From the IMG/VR virus record IMGVR_UViG_3300032242_002041, positions 164,287 through 228,286 of that record: a stretch of 64,000 nt of DNA; one strand, written 5' to 3'. This stretch comes from a virus. Shown here in pieces: positions 52,972-60,894 of this stretch (position 1 is the stretch's first letter; each line of letters starts with the position of its first letter). A program made the translations under genes and the position numbers. The notes under the pieces are model-generated. The model was not told the DNA's origin, made no database searches, and saw nothing but the letters and a program-made list of their open reading frames with translations.

Positions 52972-53523
52972 TTAGTCCTTGAATAATAAATTTTTAATTT
53001 CGTCGGGTATCCAGGGTTCCTTCATGCGCTCTGGATGCCATACTACTCCTGCTATGTTGGCATCAATCCAGGCTTCGATGTTTCCTTCTGGGTCTGTTGC
53101 CAATGGTGTTGCTTGTTTGGGCAATCGTGTAATTGCTAGGCCATGGTAACTGTTTACCTGATGTTGATCTCCGAAATACATAATGGTATGTTCTGTATTA
53201 TGATGCCCAATAACATCTTCAACTTCGCCACCTAATACTTCTGCTAATAAAAATGCACCATGACAAACACCAACTACGGGTTTTCGTCTAAGTGTCATCT
53301 GTCCCGCTAATTTTAATTCTATTGTGCGGCGGAGAGCTGAATCGTCACCACCTGTGATAATCACGGCGTCTAAATCTACTGCTAACTGCTCAAAATCTTG
53401 ATCGGTTCTATTTGCAATAGGAACAAGCGTATGGCCCTTAAGGTATGAATACCAGGAGTGGGAGCTAGAGTCATACGCCTGTCCGTTATGATATAGGATT
53501 CGTTGTGTTAATCCTATCTTCAA
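52972..53523 (-). CDS. class I glutamine amidotransferase (peptidase C26-like)
   Basis: 183 aa from a TTG start. GVCHGAFLLAEVLGG gives the nucleophile Cys87 (GxCxG), and GVVWHPERM contains the catalytic His. The family hydrolyses gamma-glutamyl amides (for example PuuD). No synthase domain is attached; it could hydrolyse gamma-glutamyl conjugates or feed ammonia to a partner. Confidence 0.82.
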   Translation of the reverse strand: MKIGLTQRILYHNGQAYDSSSHSWYSYLKGHTLVPIANRTDQDFEQLAVDLDAVIITGGDDSALRRTIELKLAGQMTLRRKPVVGVCHGAFLLAEVLGGEVEDVIGHHNTEHTIMYFGDQHQVNSYHGLAITRLPKQATPLATDPEGNIEAWIDANIAGVVWHPERMKEPWIPDEIKNLLFKD

Positions 53524-53524
53524 A

Positions 53525-54220
53525 TTACCAACCGTATGCGTCTGCTACTAGCTCTCGTCCAGCTTCGGCCGCTACAGTGTTCTTGCATGAAATTTCATAC
53601 AAGTCTTTACGCATAGCGGCAACCAAAGTTTCAACTCGAGCAGCAACTTCTGCGTCTGTAACTAACTGCTCTAACTTACGAGCACCAATCTTGGCATGGA
53701 AACCTTCGTCCTTGGCAATCTTGGCATAACTCTTACGAATAAATTCGTCCTCAACACACTCAGCCATTGTGTTCCAAACAGCTTCAGCACGACCTTCAGC
53801 AACTAGTTGATAAGCAGCAAGAGCAACTGGATCATTTTCTGCTTCGTACTTAGCAAGTAGGCCAGCACCTTTGGCAGTTGGTTTAGCAGCTTCACGGGCA
53901 ATAGCGGCTTCAACATCAACTGGTGCTCCTGTGATATGTTCAATAACATCTTTAACCATACGGAAATGAACGGCTTCATCATGGGCTTGCTGAGTTAGTA
54001 GCTGGAGTTCTACTGGATCAGCATCTGCTGGCATTTGTGCAATAGCTTGGCTGATTTCAACCATGTTCATGCGCTCATTGACCATACGGCCAATGAAGTG
54101 CTCTACTAGCTCTTCTTGAGCTGGCTTGCTGTCAAAGTAAGCCCGAACATTGTGTTGGCTTGCTTGAAATAGGGCTTGGTTGTCTGCTACAATCTTGGCA
54201 ACAAATTGTTTACTGTTCAT
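53525..54220 (-). CDS. ferritin-like di-iron protein
   Basis: 231 aa, helical. HDEAVHF and DEGFHAKIG each contain an ExxH-type pair, and two further Glu (NERMNM, ECVEDEF) lie in the spacing of ferritin-like di-iron carboxylate enzymes. Resembles ferritin-like oxygenases or hydroxylases rather than Dps. Substrate unknown. Ribosome site AAGGAG. Confidence 0.7.
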   Translation of the reverse strand: MNSKQFVAKIVADNQALFQASQHNVRAYFDSKPAQEELVEHFIGRMVNERMNMVEISQAIAQMPADADPVELQLLTQQAHDEAVHFRMVKDVIEHITGAPVDVEAAIAREAAKPTAKGAGLLAKYEAENDPVALAAYQLVAEGRAEAVWNTMAECVEDEFIRKSYAKIAKDEGFHAKIGARKLEQLVTDAEVAARVETLVAAMRKDLYEISCKNTVAAEAGRELVADAYGW

Positions 54221-54312
54221 AAAATCTCCTTAAATAGTTATCATGAAATTACAAGAGGCATAAAATTTTTTATCTCTTTGTAAAATTATTTACCTGAAAC
54301 GGAAATTTTTTA

Positions 54313-55041
54313 ATGAATACCAAAATTTATAAGCTAATACAGAAAAATTTGTATGATACCTTTAATTTGCCCAAGTACAAAGATGTTATTGTCACACCCG
54401 ATACTCGAGTAGATGAGTTGCCTTGGACTCCTGCACGTTATCGCAAGTTTAAAGACGCAGTAGAAACAGAGTTAATGTTAGAGGATTGTGACTTTAATGG
54501 CCCGCTACTTAAAATTGTAGACACTATCAGCGAACGCTACATTCTACGTTTTTTTGGAGAAATTTGGAAACCCAGAACTGATGACTATAATCACACTGGC
54601 TGGAGCCTGGTTGAAGAAATTAACAAACTTGACCCTAAAAATGTATTAGATGTAGGTTGTGGATACCACCCATTTAAAGGGCGCATTCAAAACCTAATAG
54701 GTATTGATCCATACAATGCGGCCGCTGATTATCAAGTTGACATTTTAGAATATCGGGTTAAACACAAGCACGATGTTATTATTGCTCTTGGATCAATTAA
54801 CTTTAATAGTCAAGATGAAATTGAAGCTAGATTTGGGCATTGTGTAGATTTACTTGAAACCGGTGGCCGCTTCTATCTACGTGCCAACCCAGGAATTGCA
54901 CACAAGGCAGGACCATATGTAGAAATATTTCCTTGGACGTTTGAAATAGTAAACGAGTTTGCTGAACGATATAATCTTAAATTGTTAGAGTTTAAAAAGG
55001 ATGCTAACAATCGTTTATATTTTGTTTACGAAAAACTTTAA
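54313..55041 (+). CDS. SAM-dependent methyltransferase
   Basis: 242 aa, one of only two clear plus-strand genes. Motif I VLDVGCGYHPF, GIDPYN, VIIALGSINF and FYLRANPG fit a class I methyltransferase. Divergent from the ferritin-like gene (92 bp between the start codons) and tail-to-tail with the SGNH gene, overlapping it by 38 bp. Confidence 0.75.
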   Translation: MNTKIYKLIQKNLYDTFNLPKYKDVIVTPDTRVDELPWTPARYRKFKDAVETELMLEDCDFNGPLLKIVDTISERYILRFFGEIWKPRTDDYNHTGWSLVEEINKLDPKNVLDVGCGYHPFKGRIQNLIGIDPYNAAADYQVDILEYRVKHKHDVIIALGSINFNSQDEIEARFGHCVDLLETGGRFYLRANPGIAHKAGPYVEIFPWTFEIVNEFAERYNLKLLEFKKDANNRLYFVYEKL

Positions 55042-55690
55042 TCATTAATTCGCCAGCGGCTTGATGTGCTGCTTCTAATGGGTGCCAGCTAGCAGTTTCG
55101 GGGTGCCCATTTTTACGACTCCAGTCTAAAAAATTTAATCCATCGAACTTGGTCATACGAGTTTTTACATAGTCTTGTAGATCCATAATTGCTGGGGTGG
55201 TATGCCACTGTTGATCAAATAGTAACTCATCCATATAGGTCATAACAAACGGAATATTTCTTTGATCAAGAGTATCTATAGCTAATTTTATATAACTTAA
55301 ACAGGTAAATTTATCTCGATACTCAGAATGTAAATCGCGATAGTAGACTTTTGCTATTTCTGTATTGTCTACGGGCATGATAGTTGACCAGTCTTGCCAG
55401 ACTGTTCCAATTTGTTTAGTATTATAATAATCAAACCGATCAATCCAGGTCCAGCTAATAACAAATAAATCAGAGTTATTGCTAGTAGACGCCTGATTTA
55501 ATACTTTTTCTAAAATTTGTAAATTGCCACTACCGGGTCTGGCAAAACATTCATATTGATAATTAAGATTTTTAGCTAAAATTGCTGGCCAGGTTTGTTG
55601 GCTTGGTACAATTGGGCCGCCTGGAACTATAACAGCATCGTTTAGATCACTGCCAAAGATAAATGAACAACCGAAACTTTTTAGAATCAT
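55004..55690 (-). CDS. SGNH/GDSL hydrolase-like protein
   Basis: 228 aa. FGCSFIFG (block I nucleophile region), RPGSGNLQ (Gly/Asn block) and the C-terminal WHPLEAAHQ (Asp/His block) match SGNH hydrolases found in T4-like phages. May de-esterify a glycan or surface polymer. Its promoter -10 lies within a palindrome 5 nt from the ATG, and there is no Shine-Dalgarno. Confidence 0.7.
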   Translation of the reverse strand: MILKSFGCSFIFGSDLNDAVIVPGGPIVPSQQTWPAILAKNLNYQYECFARPGSGNLQILEKVLNQASTSNNSDLFVISWTWIDRFDYYNTKQIGTVWQDWSTIMPVDNTEIAKVYYRDLHSEYRDKFTCLSYIKLAIDTLDQRNIPFVMTYMDELLFDQQWHTTPAIMDLQDYVKTRMTKFDGLNFLDWSRKNGHPETASWHPLEAAHQAAGELMIKVFRKQNINDC

Positions 55691-55707
55691 AGGTAATTAT
55701 ATACCTA
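55690..55707 (-). promoter_or_regulatory. palindrome-flanked -10 box, leaderless type
   Basis: TATAAT (55696-55701, minus strand) is flanked exactly by TAGGTA and TACCTA inverted arms. The ATG of the SGNH gene follows 5 nt later. No good -35 box is seen. Confidence 0.5.
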
Positions 55708-55721
55708 CTTTTAAAACAAGA

Positions 55722-56306
55722 TTAAATTAATCCAGCGGCGCTTTGGATTGCTTGTAGTGCTGGGTCTTTACGATCGTAAATAGCAACAACTGGCATGCCT
55801 GCTGCTATGCGCATTTCATTAAGATCTGCATCCGAACGTTCACGATATGCTTTAGGACTTAGTGGTACTGTGCTGTCGAATGCATCACGGCTAAATGGAA
55901 CGGACTGACCTTTATAATGCATGGTCCAATCTGTGGCCTTTTCAAATTCCGTAAGAGTATTCAAGTCATCTAAGAGCTCTTCTACCTGTGCTCCGGCTGT
56001 TGAACGGCGACGTATTTCAACGTAAACTAGGTAACGGTTGGGTTTAATTTCACCTGGACTACGGTCAGCATCAAGAACAAAGTCGTAGCCTTTTTCAAAC
56101 CATGACATCAGATCTTTGGCTGCCTGCGGATCACGTACAAAAAAACTCAATACAATGATATCATCATCATCGCCCATTTTGCTTGAAAATTCATCCACGT
56201 GAATAGTAGGCTTCATTAGGCCATCTAAATCTTTAAAATTAAGATTTTCAGAAAGCAGGTTGAGTGGGTTGTTGGAGTTGTTGTTGTGCATTTTCAGCTT
56301 TCTCAT
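55722..56306 (-). CDS. conserved phage protein, 194 aa
   Basis: Acidic; DDDDIIVLSFFVRD, YLVYVEIRRR and a C-terminal helical part. Family not recognised. The start may be ATG 56306 or ATG 56291 (MHNNN); both overlap the upstream gene's end. Confidence 0.65.
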   Translation of the reverse strand: MRKLKMHNNNSNNPLNLLSENLNFKDLDGLMKPTIHVDEFSSKMGDDDDIIVLSFFVRDPQAAKDLMSWFEKGYDFVLDADRSPGEIKPNRYLVYVEIRRRSTAGAQVEELLDDLNTLTEFEKATDWTMHYKGQSVPFSRDAFDSTVPLSPKAYRERSDADLNEMRIAAGMPVVAIYDRKDPALQAIQSAAGLI

Positions 56307-56838
56307 CGCTTTGATAACTATCTTGATCTAGATCCTTCTCGTAGGCTTGATCTAAATCCTCTAAATCAATTTCTTCATCTTCTAATTCTACAGAGCCTGT
56401 GCGGATATCGCTCATCAAGGCCTTGGGCATGGAGATCTGTACTAACCATATTTTCTTTTCTATCAAGCGAGCTTTTTTGGTACCAGGACGATAATCACTG
56501 GGATCTTCAATCTTCATGGGTACTTGCATATTGGTTTTTTTGTATTTGACTTCACAGTCAAATGGCAACAATCTGCGTCCACCACGTGGATCTGGCATAA
56601 GATTTTCAGGCCACATAAAAATGCAGGTCACACGATATTTTCCAATATCAGGGCCACTAACTAGCTCACCAATAGCCCAGTTTTTAAAAGCATATAAATC
56701 CAGCTCGTCAAGCACACGCTCAAAGTCTAGTAGAGTCAGCAGACTGCCTTCGCTAAGATAGATATCCTGAATATTTTGGGCTACTTGCCAGTAGTCGCTC
56801 CCATCCTTGAATATGGCTTGGTCAATGGTTTTGCTCAT
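56248..56838 (-). CDS. conserved phage protein, 196 aa
   Basis: N-terminal 130 residues look folded (VTCIFMWPENLMPDP, FDCEVKYKKT); the C-terminus is acidic and Gln-rich (low complexity). A CATAAATA box lies 5 nt before the ATG. Family not recognised. Confidence 0.65.
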   Translation of the reverse strand: MSKTIDQAIFKDGSDYWQVAQNIQDIYLSEGSLLTLLDFERVLDELDLYAFKNWAIGELVSGPDIGKYRVTCIFMWPENLMPDPRGGRRLLPFDCEVKYKKTNMQVPMKIEDPSDYRPGTKKARLIEKKIWLVQISMPKALMSDIRTGSVELEDEEIDLEDLDQAYEKDLDQDSYQSDEKAENAQQQLQQPTQPAF

Positions 56839-56843
56839 ACAGT

Positions 56844-56851
56844 TATTTATG
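56844..56851 (-). promoter_or_regulatory. late-like promoter box abutting a start codon
   Basis: CATAAATA on the minus strand, 5 nt before the ATG at 56838. Confidence 0.45.
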
Positions 56852-56966
56852 GTGTTTTGGAAGAGTCGAATACTTTGAAGATGCGTGTGGACAGCTTAAT
56901 ACTTAGTCCGTTTTTAACTTGTTTAGTACCCATATTAAATGATTTGGCATTCATCTGTAAATATTT

Positions 56967-56987
56967 CTAACAGCATGTCGCTGTTAG
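56967..56987. repeat. 8-bp inverted repeat upstream of phoH
   Basis: CTAACAGC/GCTGTTAG with a 5-nt loop, 30 bp before the phoH ATG. No T-run follows on either strand, so it is more like an operator or leader hairpin. Confidence 0.5.
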
Positions 56988-57016
56988 AAGTAATCTAACC
57001 CACTACACGGAGTATC

Positions 57017-57754
57017 ATGAGTAGACAAAAAGCAGTTAGTAAACAACAAAAACGTCAAATGACATACCAAGAAAACACCATAAGATTTGATCAAGCAAAA
57101 CCACAAAAGCAAAGGCCCATTGATATCGTGCCACGTTCACGCAATCAAGAACGCCTTGTATTAGCTTTACAAAGTGCTGATCAGCATATTGTGGTCACAG
57201 CAGGGCCAGCAGGAACAGGAAAGACATATTTGGCCATGCTAGCAGCAGTCAAGGCTTTTAGAGCTGGAGAAGTAGATCGCATAGTATTAACGCGACCAGC
57301 AGTAGGAGTGGAAGATGAAAAGCATGGGTTCCTACCCGGTGATTTAAATCAAAAAATGGATCCGTGGGTTCGCCCATTGACCGATATACTTAGAGAGTAC
57401 TATCGTCAGCCCGACATCCAGGCCATGATAGAGGAGCAAACTATAGAGATTGCCCCGCTCGCTTTCATGCGAGGTCGTACTTTCAAAAGTGCATATATTA
57501 TAGCTGATGAGATGCAGAACGCAACTCCTAGTCAGGTAAAAATGCTGATGACCCGTATCGGCGAAGGCTCAAAAATCGTAATCACGGGCGATGTAGAACA
57601 GGCGGATCGCAACCGCGGCAACAACGGGTTAATGGACCTATGCCAAAGATTGCAGGAAGGAGGTGTAAAGGGAATAGCTGTTTGTCATTTGGACAACCGA
57701 GACATACAGCGGCATGCTATCATTGATAGTGTGCTTACGCTTTACGCTGACTGA
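57017..57754 (+). CDS. phoH: PhoH-like ATPase
   Basis: 245 aa. Walker A TAGPAGTGKT (61-70), the RPAVGVEDEKHGFLPGD loop and DEMQNATP Walker B are diagnostic of PhoH. The N-terminus is Lys/Gln-rich. PhoH proteins are RNA-linked ATPases common in aquatic phages. The C-terminus overlaps the HAD gene on the opposite strand by 13 bp. Confidence 0.92.
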   Translation: MSRQKAVSKQQKRQMTYQENTIRFDQAKPQKQRPIDIVPRSRNQERLVLALQSADQHIVVTAGPAGTGKTYLAMLAAVKAFRAGEVDRIVLTRPAVGVEDEKHGFLPGDLNQKMDPWVRPLTDILREYYRQPDIQAMIEEQTIEIAPLAFMRGRTFKSAYIIADEMQNATPSQVKMLMTRIGEGSKIVITGDVEQADRNRGNNGLMDLCQRLQEGGVKGIAVCHLDNRDIQRHAIIDSVLTLYAD

Positions 57755-58356
57755 CCAGTAATGTGTTCATAAATGTGCCTCCAGTTTTTTACTATTGTAA
57801 TATCTGGATGGTGCTTGTGCATATTATGACCATGTTCCAGGACTAGAGGGCTGAGACCATATTTGTACCCGGTCTCAGCATTCTCCCATTTATCTTCAAT
57901 CCAAAATAATCCAGTGCCTTCATATTCTTCCAAGGCATCGTCTTTGTGTGCGCCAGTGTCTAGACATACAATTCTTTCAAATGCTGTTGGCCCAAACATT
58001 TTGTGAATATTCATTTCGCGCAATCTTTGAGCATTAGGATCAAGACTTAGTGAAGTAATACAGTGGAAGATGTATCCATGTTCTTCGTGCAAGCGTTTGA
58101 CATAGTACATGGCATCACGTTGGGCTGGTAAAAATCCAATTGCGGCACTTTCGTTGAATATACGAATTAATTTGACCACTTGCTCTCTGGGTATGCCGTA
58201 GCGTACACTCATATCATAATTGAGCTTACTGCCCGGAACTTCTTCGAAACCGTGCTCCTGCATCCAAACATTAAAGGCCCACTCCCAGTCGAGTAAACAC
58301 CCGTCTGCGTCAGTTAGGATTAATTTGTTTTTTTTGTTTCTATATTTCGATTTCAT
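57742..58356 (-). CDS. HAD-like phosphatase
   Basis: 204 aa. LTDADGCLLDW is HAD motif I (two Asp); CITSLS is motif II, and FWIEDKWENAE has the motif IV acidic pair. Substrate unknown; nucleotidase activity (5'/3') is common for phage HADs. Consensus promoter 6 nt before the ATG; leaderless type. Confidence 0.8.
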   Translation of the reverse strand: MKSKYRNKKNKLILTDADGCLLDWEWAFNVWMQEHGFEEVPGSKLNYDMSVRYGIPREQVVKLIRIFNESAAIGFLPAQRDAMYYVKRLHEEHGYIFHCITSLSLDPNAQRLREMNIHKMFGPTAFERIVCLDTGAHKDDALEEYEGTGLFWIEDKWENAETGYKYGLSPLVLEHGHNMHKHHPDITIVKNWRHIYEHITGQSA

Positions 58357-58362
58357 AATAAT

Positions 58363-58391
58363 ATTATACTTGAAATCGATTTAATGGTCAA
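58363..58391 (-). promoter_or_regulatory. consensus sigma-70 promoter, leaderless type
   Basis: Minus strand: TTGACC (58386-58391), 17-bp spacer, TATAAT (58363-58368), 6 nt, ATG of the HAD gene. Overlaps the end of the upstream gene. Confidence 0.8.
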
Positions 58392-58672
58392 CCAGCTGGA
58401 ATTTCAGCTTTTATATCAACAGGATGCCCGTTTTCTGCAAATAAACGTTCCATAATGCTGGTATAGAATGGATAGTAATATCCAACAATACGATCCCAAT
58501 CTTTAGGAATGGTTGTATCACGCAAGGCGGCCTTAAGAACTTTTAGTTCTTTAAAGTCTAGAATTACGCTGGCAGTTTGCCAATCTTTAGTTCTAACCCG
58601 GGTAGCCACAGTCATACCTTCATCAATTTTACCATTAGCCTGGTAAAAGTAGGTTAACATTAAGTATCTCAT
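58388..58672 (-). CDS. conserved phage protein, 94 aa
   Basis: LTYFYQANGKIDE, VILDFKELKVLKA, PKDWDRIVGYYYPFY: a conserved small protein of T4-like aquatic phages encoded after the clamp loader. It does not match T4 gp62. ATG overlaps the gp44 stop (ATGA). Confidence 0.75.
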   Translation of the reverse strand: MRYLMLTYFYQANGKIDEGMTVATRVRTKDWQTASVILDFKELKVLKAALRDTTIPKDWDRIVGYYYPFYTSIMERLFAENGHPVDIKAEIPAG

Positions 58673-59589
58673 AATCTGCTCAATTCTACTAGAGTGGATG
58701 ATAAATTAATCTCTTGGTCTGCTACCAAGGGCATATTGGCCATGCCATTCTTAATAATAATAATAGCAGAATCCTGTTTTTCTACATCAGTAGACCACAG
58801 GTCCAAGTTGTCATACATCCATCGAAAAATATCTTCAGTTTCTTCTGGAGTACTTTGCTGACAAATCAGTGTGCGAGCTTCGCGAATCTTTCCAGCTTTA
58901 AACAATTGAACACAGTCTAACTTCCAATCGCCCACACTTTTATCTGTTGTGTTGGGAGCATTCAACACACCGGCTTGACTATTTTGTTGTAGCAACTGCA
59001 AACACTTACGCAGGTCTGGATAGGTAGCACGAACATAACTGTCTAGGGTATCGATGTCAAACTCTACGTTCTCTGTGACCAACACAGTGGCCGCACGGGC
59101 TGTAAATTCTGTATGATCCGTTTTTAGAATATGTAATTGTTGCAGTCTCGAATGTAGCGGTGGAATAATCTTGTTAGGATAGTTACAAGTTAAAATAAAA
59201 CGGACGCTGTGACTGTAGTCTTCCATTAAGTTACGCATAGCTGGCTGAACACTATTAGGATTCAAATAGTCCGCTTCGTCAATGAACACTACTTTAAAGT
59301 TACCATAAGGCATGGTTTGACAAAATGAAATTAGTTTGTCTACCCATTCAATCTTACGTCCTTCTTTACTACCATTGGCATATAGGACATCAAACTCGTC
59401 TACTCCAAGCTCATTGATCAGCATCTTGCCAAGAGTAGTTTTACCTGTGCCCGGGCTACCACTAAACAATAGATTTGGAATAGATTGATCCTTAATCCAT
59501 GCCTCTACTTGCTGGCGTTGATTATCATCTACAAATACATAACCGTCAATTGTTTTAGGTCTGTATTTTTCTATCCACAGTTCGTTCAT
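58669..59589 (-). CDS. 44: clamp-loader ATPase subunit gp44
   Basis: 306 aa, AAA+ of the RFC/gp44 type: Walker A SGSPGTGKTT (43-52), Walker B FIDEADYLN, and ILTCNYPNKI (sensor 1). Loads the gp45 clamp in T4. Ribosome site GAGGAAC. A gp62 partner is not obvious in this window. Confidence 0.9.
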   Translation of the reverse strand: MNELWIEKYRPKTIDGYVFVDDNQRQQVEAWIKDQSIPNLLFSGSPGTGKTTLGKMLINELGVDEFDVLYANGSKEGRKIEWVDKLISFCQTMPYGNFKVVFIDEADYLNPNSVQPAMRNLMEDYSHSVRFILTCNYPNKIIPPLHSRLQQLHILKTDHTEFTARAATVLVTENVEFDIDTLDSYVRATYPDLRKCLQLLQQNSQAGVLNAPNTTDKSVGDWKLDCVQLFKAGKIREARTLICQQSTPEETEDIFRWMYDNLDLWSTDVEKQDSAIIIIKNGMANMPLVADQEINLSSTLVELSRL

Positions 59590-59781
59590 TTACACTAGTT
59601 CCTCAGCGATTCCTAAAAGTTCTGCAATGGCCAACAAAATAGCCGCAGTTTGAATTTCGTAGAACGCTAAGGCAAAGCAAGCACCAAGGCGGAATCCGCT
59701 TTTGACCAGGCTAATGGCCTTGTGCTTACCTGCATCTGGATGTTGTTCTAGTTGAGTTGTTTTTGGTTTAGTTAATGCCAT
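59590..59781 (-). CDS. small membrane-like protein, 63 aa
   Basis: Basic start, then a Gly/Ala/Leu-rich hydrophobic C-terminal half (FALAFYEIQTAAILLAIAEL). Directly abuts gp44. Function unknown. Confidence 0.6.
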   Translation of the reverse strand: MALTKPKTTQLEQHPDAGKHKAISLVKSGFRLGACFALAFYEIQTAAILLAIAELLGIAEELV

Positions 59782-59782
59782 T

Positions 59783-59935
59783 TTATTTTCCCTTAAAAAA
59801 ATTAATTAAATTCATAAATCTTAGTTTTACTGCCGACGAATTGATTGTTGCTGGGTGATACGGGCAACGACCTTGCCGATAATCGCACATGGGCGTGTAT
59901 TTTTTGCCGCAGGTTTTGCAATTTGTTTGTTTCAT
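59783..59935 (-). CDS. small zinc-ribbon-like protein, 50 aa
   Basis: MKQTNCKTCGKKYTPMCDYRQ... has CxxC, a following Cys and CxxH (CPYH), a compact metal-binding knuckle of a type frequent in T4-like aquatic phages. Ends 1 bp before the next ATG. Promoter TTGCTA/TATACT lies within a large palindrome upstream, with the ATG 6 nt from the -10. Confidence 0.7.
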   Translation of the reverse strand: MKQTNCKTCGKKYTPMCDYRQGRCPYHPATINSSAVKLRFMNLINFFKGK

Positions 59936-59941
59936 TGTAAT

Positions 59942-59970
59942 AGTATAAACGGTTTTACTAAATTTAGCAA
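59942..59970 (-). promoter_or_regulatory. sigma-70-type promoter, leaderless type
   Basis: Minus strand: TTGCTA (59965-59970), 17-bp spacer, TATACT (59942-59947), 6 nt, ATG of the 50-aa gene. Confidence 0.5.
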
Positions 59971-59978
59971 TACCGTTT
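59947..59978. repeat. 32-bp near-perfect palindrome across a promoter
   Basis: AAACGGT-A-TTGCTAAA matched by TTTAGTAA-A-ACCGTTT: a 16-bp stem with one A-A mismatch and one G-T pair. It covers the -35 box and spacer of the 50-aa gene, and could be an operator or a terminator-like hairpin for the GroES-like gene. Confidence 0.65.
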
Positions 59979-59983
59979 GGTGA

Positions 59984-60385
59984 TTATTCTTTGATTTGTT
60001 TTGGTATGTGAACAGCATCACTTTGTGTGTCGTCCTGGGGACGATCCGCCCTATCGCTGATCAATAAAATATCTTTGGGATCAATTTTACGAATGGTGCG
60101 TTTGTGCGCTACCTGTCCATCTTCGATGTCGATGCCTCGTGTCCAACGTCCGTGTGCTACCATGATCCATTGTCCTACTCGAACTTCTGTTTGTTTTGGA
60201 CCTACAGCGTAGACACGACCCCAACGTGGACGAATACCTAGACTGGTTCCGTTATCATTGGGTAGGATAATACCTGACTGTGTAATGCGTGTATCAAACT
60301 CCATGTCTGCTACTAATATATTATCGTGCAGGGCTTTAATTTGTTCTTGTTGAATTTGGTGTGGTGCAAATGCCGCTTTAGTCAT
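59984..60385 (-). CDS. GroES/gp31-like co-chaperonin
   Basis: 133 aa. LHDNILVADMEFDTRITQSG and GIILPNDNG give the GroES strand and mobile-loop region, RWGRVYAVGPKQTEVRVGQWI the domed barrel, and a flexible end. T4 gp31 replaces host GroES for capsid-protein folding. Ribosome site GAGGACC. Confidence 0.82.
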   Translation of the reverse strand: MTKAAFAPHQIQQEQIKALHDNILVADMEFDTRITQSGIILPNDNGTSLGIRPRWGRVYAVGPKQTEVRVGQWIMVAHGRWTRGIDIEDGQVAHKRTIRKIDPKDILLISDRADRPQDDTQSDAVHIPKQIKE

Positions 60386-60393
60386 AGGTCCTC

Positions 60394-60867
60394 TTAAAAT
60401 TTTCTTACGCCTTTGTCTTGCGCTTGTTGGCGTCGTGTTTTGTCTAAATTCTGCTTGATTTCTCTACTGCGAGCAATGGCCTCGGCGAGTCCGCCAGCTA
60501 CTGGTTCCAGACTTGGTGCAGGCTCTGTAACCGGCTCCGTCACAGGTGCAGGTGCTACAACTGGTTCTGGTGTAGGATCTGCTACAAGTGTTACCACTGG
60601 TGCAGGTGGCTCTACATTTGTTTTGGTTTCTCGAACTTTTTTAGAGCTTGACTGAACTGGGGCAGCAGATACATTAGTTGTGGTACGATCGCTTTGTCGT
60701 TGAATTTGCTTTGCCTTAGTTTCAATAACTTGATTATTACTGTCTAATTTATCGCCTCGTGCATTGACTTTCATGTTGCCAACAGCACGTACATGTTCGT
60801 TTTGTAACATTATAGTGCCCAGATCAACGGACTTTCCTTGCGCACTTTTGTAAACTTTACTGGTCAT
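60394..60867 (-). CDS. conserved phage protein with Pro/Glu-rich linker, 157 aa
   Basis: N-terminal conserved block (MTSKVYKSAQGKSVDLGTIM, RAVGNMKVNARGD) typical of T4-like aquatic phages, a long Pro/Thr/Val linker and a basic C-terminal helix. Function unknown. Confidence 0.7.
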   Translation of the reverse strand: MTSKVYKSAQGKSVDLGTIMLQNEHVRAVGNMKVNARGDKLDSNNQVIETKAKQIQRQSDRTTTNVSAAPVQSSSKKVRETKTNVEPPAPVVTLVADPTPEPVVAPAPVTEPVTEPAPSLEPVAGGLAEAIARSREIKQNLDKTRRQQAQDKGVRKF

Positions 60868-60894
60868 TATCGTTTCCTTGGAGTAATATTGTAT

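Noticed and set aside
56967-56987. Terminator before phoH
   Set aside because: Good hairpin but no T-run on either strand.
58388-58672. Clamp-loader small subunit gp62
   Set aside because: Position fits but length and sequence do not resemble gp62.
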